From NCBI GenBank assembly GCA_017560955.1, contig JAFZDV010000197.1:1-5455 (forward strand): a stretch of 5,455 bases of DNA. Direction: 5' to 3'. Within the stretch, counting starts at the first letter, position 1; each line of letters opens with the position of its first letter. The stretch is from Anaerotignum sp. Its GTDB lineage: Bacteria; Bacillota; Clostridia; Lachnospirales; Anaerotignaceae. Positions 1-5,444 of the stretch are shown here, piece by piece. The notes beneath the pieces were generated by a model. It was not told the DNA's origin and did not search any database. It saw nothing but the letters and a program-made list of their open reading frames with translations. Position numbers and translations under genes: made by a program.

Positions 1-141
1 CCTGGTGAAGACGATGTATTCGTACATTTCTCCGCAATTCAGGCTGAAGGCTACAAAACTCTGGAAGAAGGCCAGGAAGTAGAATTCGAAGTAGTTCAGG
101 GTGCTAAAGGCCCTCAGGCTGCAAACGTAACACGCGCTTAA
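1..141 (+). CDS. csp: Cold-shock protein (CspA/CspB family), 3' part only
   Basis: The first 46 codons of the window read in frame 1 to a TAA at 139-141. The peptide matches the C-terminal two thirds of a bacterial cold-shock domain: an RNP2 motif (VFVHF, partial residues 6-10), then [16 protein letters not shown], then the closing strands [17 protein letters not shown]. Family members are about 65-70 residues, so roughly the first 20 residues, including RNP1 (KGFGFI-like), lie upstream of the window. Such proteins are small five-stranded beta-barrels that bind single-stranded RNA and DNA in the cytoplasm and act as RNA chaperones and antiterminators. The gene appears intact and is followed by its own terminator, so it is probably transcribed separately from the downstream operon. 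The family is certain; which paralogue it is cannot be told from this fragment. Confidence 0.95.
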   Translation, partial: PGEDDVFVHFSAIQAEGYKTLEEGQEVEFEVVQGAKGPQAANVTRA

Positions 142-208
142 TCGATTTTAATTATAGAATAGACTGCGAAAGCATTCAATAATATACATTTAGATTTGGT
201 TATGCAAA

Positions 209-239
209 AAAGAGCTCTCCCATTTGGGAGGGCTTTTTG
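209..239 (+). terminator. Intrinsic terminator of the cold-shock gene
   Basis: GCTCTCCC (214-221) pairs with GGGAGGGC (226-233) around an ATTT loop, with one G-U pair. A run of A before the stem and five T (234-238) after it extend the pairing. It is a standard Rho-independent terminator about 70 bases after the csp stop codon. The A-rich left flank means that it may also work in the reverse direction. Confidence 0.92.
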
Positions 240-310
240 TATTTATAATGTATTTCCCAGAAGGAATCTGACTGTTGTTACAATAGAAGAAAAAACATAG
301 AAATACAGTT

Positions 311-342
311 GGAATGGGGATATATGCCCATTTTCTTTTTTT
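311..342 (+). terminator. Terminator-like hairpin, upstream of the operon (first of two)
   Basis: AATGGG (313-318) pairs perfectly with CCCATT (327-332), and GG (311-312) can add G-U pairs with the TT that follows (333-334). The loop is eight bases (GATATATG). The stem runs into a pyrimidine tract of T with a single C, ending in seven T (336-342). This fits an intrinsic terminator on the + strand. It lies 70 bases beyond the csp terminator, so it is either a backup terminator or the end of a short separate transcript or leader. Its left arm overlaps a competing 11-bp pairing (305-315 with 349-359). Confidence 0.55.
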
Positions 343-353
343 GATACAATTTC

Positions 354-385
354 AACTGTCTTTCAATGAAAAACAGTTATTTTTT
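354..385 (+). terminator. Terminator-like hairpin, upstream of the operon (second of two)
   Basis: AACTGT (354-359) pairs with ACAGTT (373-378). A C/A mismatch follows, then TTTC (361-364) pairs with GAAA (368-371), closing on a three-base loop. The stem is followed by A and six T (380-385). The stem is AT-rich and weaker than the preceding ones, so function as a terminator is uncertain. The left arm also belongs to an alternative pairing with 305-315, which would exclude this hairpin. Confidence 0.4.
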
Positions 386-446
386 GGTAATATATTCATG
401 AAAATTAATGTTTTATTAACAACTTGCGTAATTATTGTTTTTTTTG

Positions 447-475
447 TTGAAACTGCTGAATTATCATGATAACAT
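447..475 (+). promoter_or_regulatory. Candidate sigma-A promoter for the three-gene operon
   Basis: TTGAAA (447-452, 5 of 6 to consensus) is separated by 17 bases from TAACAT (470-475, 4 of 6). A TG at 467-468 supplies an extended -10. A T-tract at 438-445 just upstream could act as an UP-like element. The start point would fall near 482, giving a leader of about 60 bases before the ATG at 543. The palindrome TTATCATGATAA (461-472) overlaps the -10, suggesting repression at this site. This is the best match between the hairpins and the gene, but AT-rich DNA produces such matches easily. Confidence 0.42.
461..472. promoter_or_regulatory. Perfect 12-bp palindrome on the putative -10 (possible operator)
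   Basis: TTATCATGATAA is identical to its reverse complement. It covers the extended TG and the first bases of the proposed -10 hexamer, where a dimeric repressor would block RNA polymerase. The half-site resembles the AT-rich halves of Fur/PerR-type boxes but lacks their central spacer, so no regulator is assigned. Confidence 0.35.
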
Positions 476-531
476 GTAAGATGATTTAGTGTCGAATAGT
501 GGGTAGAACTATAGATTTGCATAAAATCAAA

Positions 532-541
532 GAGGAAAAGG
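532..541 (+). promoter_or_regulatory. Ribosome binding site of the membrane methyltransferase-like gene
   Basis: GAGG (532-535) within the purine-rich run GAGGAAAAGG lies seven bases before the ATG at 543. The match to AGGAGG is partial but the spacing is ideal. It supports this ATG as the start, since no other start in frame has a comparable site. Confidence 0.7.
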
Positions 542-542
542 T

Positions 543-1124
543 ATGAAAGAAACGATTTTTGGTACAATCGCATTTATTTTGTTCGTGGTGTATGACCTGG
601 AACAGGCAGGTGCAGTTTCTCATCGTTTCCATAAAATTACAAAATTCCTGTTTACCATCGGTTCTCTGATGCTGGTGGGGGCAACGGTTCATTTGTTGTG
701 GAAAAGTAACATTTTCGTAACAGACTGGACAGGAAATGTGATTTTAGCATTGTTATTTGCGGCTGTATTCCTCGTTCTGCTTATTTATACATTGTTTTTT
801 GCGCTGCCCTTTGAAGAAACCTATGTAGCGCAGGAAGCCCACAAGACTTACGACAAAAAAATGTATGCCTTTTGCAGACACCCCGGTGTATTGTGGTTTG
901 CAGGGTTTTACTTCTGCCTGTGGCTGGCATTTGGCACCAAGCCTTTGCTTGTCATGGCGAGCTGGTTTAGTTTATTGAATTTCTGCTATGTAATATTGCA
1001 GGACTTATATACATTCCCAAAAGTTTTTTCTGATTATGTGGACTATAAGAAACGTGTGCCGTTTCTGATCCCCAATGGAAAAAGCATGAAACGCTGTATG
1101 GATACTTTCAAGGAGAGCCGGTGA
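543..1124 (+). CDS. Integral membrane ICMT/phospholipid methyltransferase-like protein
   Basis: This 193-residue protein has about five hydrophobic segments (roughly residues 5-18, 35-52, 66-88, 114-132, 136-152). Its C-terminal half carries the layout of the isoprenylcysteine carboxyl methyltransferase / phospholipid N-methyltransferase superfamily: CRHP (111-114) after a charged cytoplasmic stretch, two more hydrophobic segments, then a tail with Y165, Y168, K169 and VPFLIP (172-177), like the usual FGxxYxxYxxxVPxxIP ending. In characterised members these parts bind S-adenosylmethionine at the membrane face. By my alignment the usual Glu-Glu pair before this tail is Q153-D154, a possible sign of altered activity. 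The substrate is unknown; carboxyl groups of lipids or peptides and phospholipid head groups are both plausible. The gene opens the operon, and its stop lies 7 bases before the next ATG. Leucine codons are about half TTA/TTG, unlike the CTG-rich genes that follow. The fold call is good, the catalytic role less sure. Confidence 0.75.
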   Translation: MKETIFGTIAFILFVVYDLEQAGAVSHRFHKITKFLFTIGSLMLVGATVHLLWKSNIFVTDWTGNVILALLFAAVFLVLLIYTLFFALPFEETYVAQEAHKTYDKKMYAFCRHPGVLWFAGFYFCLWLAFGTKPLLVMASWFSLLNFCYVILQDLYTFPKVFSDYVDYKKRVPFLIPNGKSMKRCMDTFKESR

Positions 1125-1131
1125 CTGGTTT

Positions 1132-2775
1132 ATGAGATTAGAAGAAAAACTGAAAACATTATCTCAGGAAGAAATCTGGCAGGAATACTGTGGTTTCCTT
1201 GATCTTTCTATGGAGGAATATATGTCCATTCAGAATCGTCTGATGGAAGAACAGATCTCTCTGTGGAGCAACTGTCCTCTGGGTCAGCGATTCCTGAAAG
1301 GAAAGCGTATCAGCAGCATTGATGAATTCCGTAAGGTCATTCCTCTGACTACTTATGGAGATTATGCCGATGTCCTTCTGACAAAACAGGCCAGCTCTTT
1401 GCCCGATGAGCCTATCATCTGGATTCAGACCACATGGGAAGGCGGACGCCATCCTGTGAAGGTTGCGCCTTATACCCAGAGTATGCTGGATACATATCGC
1501 AACAACGTACTTGCCTGCATGATCCTGACAACGGCTCATGAAAAAGGAAAATTTGACCTGAAGGCCCATGATACCTTCCTGTATGCACTGGCACCTCTGC
1601 CTTATGCAACAGGTCTGTTCCCTCTGGCGCTGAATGATGAAATAGAGATCGACTTCCTGCCTCCCGTAAAAGAGGCACAGGCGCTGTCCTTTACTGAAAG
1701 AAACAAACTTGGTTTTAAAATGGCTATGAAGCGAGATATTGACTTCTTCTTCGGTCTGGGCAGTGTAGCATATTTTGTAAGCCTTTCCCTGAGTTCTTTG
1801 AATACAGGCAGTGGTGGCGGCGGACTTTCCAGTCTGAAGAAAGTATCTCCTTTCATGCTGGCAAGAATGCTGAAAGCGAAGAAGATCTGTAAGAAAGAAG
1901 GCAGAGAACTGATGCCGAAAGACCTTTTCAAACCAAAAGGATTTGTAGTGGCCGGCACAGATAATAACTGCTATAAAGATGATCTGGAACGACTGTGGGG
2001 CATCAGACCTATGGAATTGTTCGCAGGGACAGAACCCAGCTGCATCGGTACAGAAACATGGACGAAGAATGGTATGTATTTCTTCCCTGATACCTGTTTC
2101 TACGAGTTCATTCCCGAAAAGGAAATGGAAATCAGCCTGGAAAATCCTGAATATCAGCCCAAGACATATCTGATGAACGAAGTCCTTCCCGGTGAAAAAT
2201 ATGAACTGGTTATTTCTGTTCTGAAGGGTGGCGCCTTTGTTCGTTACCGTGTCGGCGATGTATATCGCTGTGTAGGTCTGACCAATACAGAAGATGAAAC
2301 GAAGATCCCTCGTTTCCAGTATATTGATCGTATTCCTACGGTTATTGACATTGCAGGGTTCACCCGTGTAACCGAATATTCTATTCAGAGCGCTATCGAT
2401 CTGAGCCGACTGGAGATCGATGAATGGATCGCACTGAAAGAATATAATGAAGATAAGCGCCCCAGACTGCATCTTTATGTTGAATTGTCACCGAAAACAC
2501 TGCTTTCTCAGGCAATTACAAAAGAGATCCTGAGAGAACATCTGAGTGTTTATTTCAAATATGTAGATCAGGATTATAAAGATCTGAAGAAGATCCTTGG
2601 TGTGGACCCTCTGGAGATTACGATCCTGAAATGCGGCACCTTTGCCGAATACCAGAAGCGAACAGGCAAAAAACTGCGTAAGATCAATCCCTCTCAATAT
2701 GATGTGATGGAACTGAAGCAGATGGAAGAGTCTGTTGATTTATGGTATCAGTTCAGAGGAGGTGGACGCTTATGA
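1132..2775 (+). CDS. GH3-like acyl-adenylating enzyme (ANL superfamily)
   Basis: This 547-residue, probably cytoplasmic protein resembles bacterial relatives of plant GH3 acyl-acid amido synthetases (usually about 550-610 residues). These activate a carboxylate with ATP as an acyl-adenylate and transfer it to an amine or another acceptor. Family blocks in order: an N-terminal region ending in IDEFRKVIPLTTYGDY (63-78); a nucleotide-loop position that is degenerate (TTWEGG, 100-105); AGTE (298-301), the core-5 motif; FFPDTCFYEFIP (317-328); RYRVGDV (371-377), whose Asp376 should contact the ATP ribose; then DRIPTVIDIAGFTRVTE (399-415) and a C-terminal subdomain with a basic TGKKLRK segment (511-517). 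A glycine-rich loop (TGSGGGG, 225-231) is unusual. The ATG is chosen because it keeps the family's N-terminus; its AGGAG (1111-1115) is 16 bases away, so initiation probably depends on coupling to the upstream stop at 1122-1124. The acyl substrate and acceptor cannot be inferred. The superfamily is confident; catalytic competence is not. Confidence 0.87.
   Translation: MRLEEKLKTLSQEEIWQEYCGFLDLSMEEYMSIQNRLMEEQISLWSNCPLGQRFLKGKRISSIDEFRKVIPLTTYGDYADVLLTKQASSLPDEPIIWIQTTWEGGRHPVKVAPYTQSMLDTYRNNVLACMILTTAHEKGKFDLKAHDTFLYALAPLPYATGLFPLALNDEIEIDFLPPVKEAQALSFTERNKLGFKMAMKRDIDFFFGLGSVAYFVSLSLSSLNTGSGGGGLSSLKKVSPFMLARMLKAKKICKKEGRELMPKDLFKPKGFVVAGTDNNCYKDDLERLWGIRPMELFAGTEPSCIGTETWTKNGMYFFPDTCFYEFIPEKEMEISLENPEYQPKTYLMNEVLPGEKYELVISVLKGGAFVRYRVGDVYRCVGLTNTEDETKIPRFQYIDRIPTVIDIAGFTRVTEYSIQSAIDLSRLEIDEWIALKEYNEDKRPRLHLYVELSPKTLLSQAITKEILREHLSVYFKYVDQDYKDLKKILGVDPLEITILKCGTFAEYQKRTGKKLRKINPSQYDVMELKQMEESVDLWYQFRGGGRL
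2757..2764 (+). promoter_or_regulatory. Strong Shine-Dalgarno that sets the start of the HD-GYP gene
   Basis: AGGAGGTG lies within the last codons of the GH3-like gene, and the bases before ATG 2772 are spaced ideally (about 8 bases from AGGAGGT). It is the best ribosome binding site in the window. It favours ATG 2772 over the in-frame ATG at 2742, which would add ten polar residues before the first membrane segment and has no comparable site. Confidence 0.88.
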
Positions 2776-5309
2776 CCAGTGGTTATGCCTTCATCTCGAT
2801 TATTGCACTGATTTCGTATATGTTCCTGTTCCTGACATTTATTGCAGCGAAGAAGAACAGACTGATCAACGAATTCATGCTGATTCTGATCACCATGATC
2901 CTTTGGACAGGTGGTTCCTTCCTGATGCGAGCGCAAATCGCACCGGGCATTAAGTTCTGGTACGATATCTCCGTTCTGGGTCTGACTGTTTGTCCCTATG
3001 TATCTTTGTTATTTGCGGTGGATTTCGCAAATATCAATATTGGTATCTGGAGAAAGATCTGGATCATCCTTGCGGTAGCAGCGAATGCATTCAATATTCT
3101 GACTGGTGCATTGCTGGCACCTCCCGAAGCGGTTCTTGGTGCGAATGGAGCAGTGTCCTTTATTTATGAAACAACCTGGAAGGTTATCTTCCTGTATGGT
3201 GTCACATTTGGTGCCAGTGTCCATATGTTCTTGTTGCTGTGGAAATATGGCAAAAAGGACGAAATGCTGAAACGCCAGATGCTTCCTATTGAACTGGGCC
3301 TTCTGATCATGTATGCAGGTAACGTACTGATCTTCATTCCTCCTTTTGTAGGGGTTCCTGTGGATATCATGACAGGTATTATCAACGTATTCTGTCTGGT
3401 ATATGCGCTGTATGCAAGAAGAATGTTCCGACTGACACTGCTGGCGTCTAAGGGCAGCTGCTATATGATCGCAGGTGTGTGTTCTCTGGCACTGTTTACG
3501 AATATCGTTTTCCCTCTAAGAAAGCTGATCGATCAGAAAATGCCTTCTATTGCGGAATATGATATTCTGGTAGTATCCGTTATCTTTATGGCGGCTACTG
3601 TTGTCATCTATAATCTGATGAAACACCTGATCGATAAACTGTTCATCCGTGATGAACTGGCAAGAGCAGAAATCCTGAAGGAATTTAGTTCTGCTGTTTC
3701 CAAGAGTTTGAAGATCAATGAAATTCTGGACGTAATGGTTCATGTGATCCAGACTACGATTGGTGTCAAGAAAGTATATGTTTGCCTGATAAATAATGCA
3801 GGTGATCAGTACAACATCTCTTACAGTACTAGCCCTCTGGATAAACGTAGTTATGCGCTGAAAGCAGACAATCCTGTTGTTCTGTGGCTGAAATATCACA
3901 CAACTTATCTGCTGATGAAAGAGTTCCGCCGCACAGTAGCCTACAAATCCATGTGGGAAACAGAAAAACAGCTGCTCAAACAGCTGGAAATCGAATGTTT
4001 GGTACCTCTGAAAGATGAAAACCATCTGGTAGGTTTTGTAATGATCACGGAAAAAGAAAGACGTTCCACGCTGAATGCGGATGATGTGGCCTTCCTGGAA
4101 TCTGTTTCTTCTATTGGTTCTATTGCTGTTAAGAATTCCCATCTGTATGAAAAGGTTTACATGGAAGCTCGTATCGATGAACTGACAGGCCTCCTGAACC
4201 GTAAATATTTCTACGAAACTCTGGAAGAGGAAGTAGAAAAGAATAAACACCTGTCCCTGAGTCTGATGATGGTTTCCATCGATGACTTCAAACTGTATAA
4301 CCAGTTGTACGGCACAGAAGAAGGGGACAATGCTCTGAAACATGTAGCAGCGGTGCTGCAGGCATGTGTAGGAGAAAACGGCCATGTTGCCCGTTATAAC
4401 GGCAAGGAATTTGCCGTGATCCTGCCTCAGTTTGATATCCTTGCTGCGAAGAATATGGCGAATAATATCCGCCAGCAGATCATGGATATCAACAAACAGA
4501 ACAGAGGACAGATGTACCGTCAGAAAGCGCTGACAGCCAGTGTAGGTATCTGTTCTATCCCTTATGCAGCTTCTAATATGAAGCAGCTGATGGATAATGC
4601 GGATATGGCGCTGTATCAGGCGAAGCATACAGGCAAAAATAAAGTTATGCTCTACTCCATCGGTGAGGTGGAAGATCATAAAACAAACCAGATAGATAAC
4701 GGTACAGGCTACCGTGAAGGTATCTATTCTGAATATGCATCTACGATTTTTGCTCTGACTGCAGCTATCGATACAAAAGACCATTATACCTTTAATCACT
4801 CCAAAAATGTTGCAGAATACGCAACAAAACTGGCGAAGGCATATGGCCTGAATAAGGAAAGCGTATCCATCATTGAAGAAGCAGCTCTGCTCCACGATAT
4901 CGGTAAGATCGGTATTCCAGAAAATATCCTGAACAAACCAGGCAGACTGGAAGCGGAAGAATATGAAATCATGAAAGAGCATGTGGAAAACTCCATCGGT
5001 ATCATTCGTCATCTGCCTTCTCTGGATTATGTTATTCCTGCAGTTATCGGTCACCACGAAAGATGGGACGGCAGAGGTTATCCTCGTCGTATCGCAGGGG
5101 AAGATATTCCTCTTTCTGCCCGAATCCTTTGTATCGCCGATTCCTTTGATGCCATGGTTTCCAGACGTTCTTACAAAGATGCTTATGATGCAGAACGAGC
5201 TCTTAGCATCGTAAGAAACGAAGCTGGCAGACAGTTTGACCCTCAGTTGGCAGAACTGTTTGTGACTCTGGTGGAAAATGGCACAATTACAGTACTGAGT
5301 AATGAATAA
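2772..5309 (+). CDS. Membrane sensor with GAF, degenerate GGDEF and HD-GYP domains (cyclic di-GMP phosphodiesterase)
   Basis: The protein has 845 residues from ATG 2772. Residues 5-215 contain about seven membrane segments resembling the 7TM sensory regions found ahead of histidine kinases and GGDEF proteins. Two more segments follow (about 228-248 and 264-282). A GAF-like domain spans about 295-460. A GGDEF-type domain (about 465-630) opens with the normal DELTGLLNR (469-477) but is degenerate: the first metal-binding Asp is Ser502, and the signature reads NGKEF (543-547). The guanine-contacting Asn510 and Asp519 remain. The inhibitory RxxD site is absent. The HD-GYP domain (about 655-840) is intact: His676, His708-Asp709 (HDIGK), His737, His761-His762, GYP (769-771), Asp790. 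This predicts a cyclic di-GMP phosphodiesterase (product pGpG or GMP) with no diguanylate cyclase activity. A related cyclic dinucleotide substrate is possible. The start overlaps the GH3-like stop as ATGA, so the two genes are translationally coupled. Confidence 0.93.
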   Translation: MTSGYAFISIIALISYMFLFLTFIAAKKNRLINEFMLILITMILWTGGSFLMRAQIAPGIKFWYDISVLGLTVCPYVSLLFAVDFANINIGIWRKIWIILAVAANAFNILTGALLAPPEAVLGANGAVSFIYETTWKVIFLYGVTFGASVHMFLLLWKYGKKDEMLKRQMLPIELGLLIMYAGNVLIFIPPFVGVPVDIMTGIINVFCLVYALYARRMFRLTLLASKGSCYMIAGVCSLALFTNIVFPLRKLIDQKMPSIAEYDILVVSVIFMAATVVIYNLMKHLIDKLFIRDELARAEILKEFSSAVSKSLKINEILDVMVHVIQTTIGVKKVYVCLINNAGDQYNISYSTSPLDKRSYALKADNPVVLWLKYHTTYLLMKEFRRTVAYKSMWETEKQLLKQLEIECLVPLKDENHLVGFVMITEKERRSTLNADDVAFLESVSSIGSIAVKNSHLYEKVYMEARIDELTGLLNRKYFYETLEEEVEKNKHLSLSLMMVSIDDFKLYNQLYGTEEGDNALKHVAAVLQACVGENGHVARYNGKEFAVILPQFDILAAKNMANNIRQQIMDINKQNRGQMYRQKALTASVGICSIPYAASNMKQLMDNADMALYQAKHTGKNKVMLYSIGEVEDHKTNQIDNGTGYREGIYSEYASTIFALTAAIDTKDHYTFNHSKNVAEYATKLAKAYGLNKESVSIIEEAALLHDIGKIGIPENILNKPGRLEAEEYEIMKEHVENSIGIIRHLPSLDYVIPAVIGHHERWDGRGYPRRIAGEDIPLSARILCIADSFDAMVSRRSYKDAYDAERALSIVRNEAGRQFDPQLAELFVTLVENGTITVLSNE

Positions 5310-5349
5310 AACGATGATTTGGTCTGATAAACTGAATCATCGTTTTTTT
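5308..5349 (+). terminator. Intrinsic terminator of the operon
   Basis: AAACGATGATT (5309-5319) is perfectly complementary to AATCATCGTTT (5335-5345), with a 15-base loop, and seven T run from 5343 to 5349. The left arm begins inside the TAA stop codon (5307-5309) of the HD-GYP gene, so the transcript ends almost directly after translation. The A-run on the left could support termination on the other strand too. Confidence 0.93.
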
Positions 5350-5370
5350 GTGAAAAATATCCTTAGAAGG

Positions 5371-5404
5371 GCCTGTTTTTCATGGAATACAGGCATATTT
5401 TTTT
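5371..5404 (+). terminator. Second terminator-like hairpin after the operon
   Basis: GCCTGT (5371-5376) pairs with ACAGGC (5389-5394) around a 12-base loop, then ATA and seven T (5398-5404). The three bases between stem and T-tract make it less ideal than the preceding terminator. It probably acts as a backup that insulates the next promoter. Confidence 0.55.
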
Positions 5405-5415
5405 GTGCGGAAAGA

Positions 5416-5444
5416 TTGCGAACAAGAGGACACAGTGCTATAAT
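5416..5444 (+). promoter_or_regulatory. Strong sigma-A promoter for a gene beyond the window
   Basis: TTGCGA (5416-5421, 4 of 6) is followed after exactly 17 bases by a consensus TATAAT (5439-5444), preceded by TG at 5436-5437 as an extended -10. Transcription would start near 5451-5452, within the last bases shown. Its position directly after two terminators fits the start of a new, separately expressed unit. No coding sequence of that unit is visible. Confidence 0.78.

Larger units (their letters stand above)
142..542. other. 401-base intergenic region between csp and the three-gene operon
   Basis: No convincing protein-coding frame is seen on either strand. In order, it holds the csp 3' UTR and terminator (to 239), a possible extended -10 (TG-T-TACAAT, 276-284) without a good -35, two hairpins each followed by a T-tract (311-342 and 354-385), a very AT-rich stretch (about 386-445) with a T-tract at 438-445, a candidate promoter (447-475) with a 12-bp palindrome on its -10, and a leader of roughly 60 bases ending in the ribosome binding site of the first operon gene. 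I do not recognise a known riboswitch; in particular I see no GEMM (cyclic di-GMP) aptamer core. Confidence 0.75.

Noticed and set aside
244..249. TATAAT directly after the csp terminator as a promoter.
   Set aside because: No -35 match is present at a suitable distance, because the upstream bases are the terminator stem, and AT-rich DNA yields this hexamer by chance.
405..419. Small inverted repeat TTAAT/ATTAA in the AT-rich stretch.
   Set aside because: Five A-T pairs alone would form no stable hairpin and are expected by chance here.
510..515. TATAGA close to the first operon gene as an alternative -10.
   Set aside because: No acceptable -35 lies 16-18 bases upstream and there is no extended TG, so the candidate at 447-475 is preferred.
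251..542. A cyclic di-GMP riboswitch in the operon leader, suggested by the HD-GYP gene downstream.
   Set aside because: I could not find the conserved GEMM-I core elements or the tetraloop-receptor arrangement in this AT-rich region.
352..692. Short minus-strand open frames (about 70 codons) over the intergenic region and the start of the methyltransferase-like gene.
   Set aside because: They have no good ribosome binding site, an odd Cys/His/Asn-rich composition, and they overlap the hairpins, promoter and gene start on the other strand.
1159..2472. Open frame of 437 codons on the minus strand, antisense to the GH3-like gene.
   Set aside because: Same cause. The plus-strand frame shows clear family motifs, while the antisense product has a low-complexity Phe/Cys/Arg/Gln-rich composition.
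4130..4660. An active diguanylate cyclase.
   Set aside because: The metal-binding Asp is Ser502 and the signature is NGKEF, so cyclase activity is unlikely although the fold is clearly GGDEF.
3516..5057. Long open frame of 513 codons on the minus strand, antisense to the GAF/GGDEF/HD-GYP part.
   Set aside because: It is a shadow of the plus-strand gene: CTG- and GAT-rich codon use leaves few stops in that antisense frame. The product is rich in Cys, Phe, His and Ile with no recognisable domain, and no ribosome binding site or promoter was noticed.
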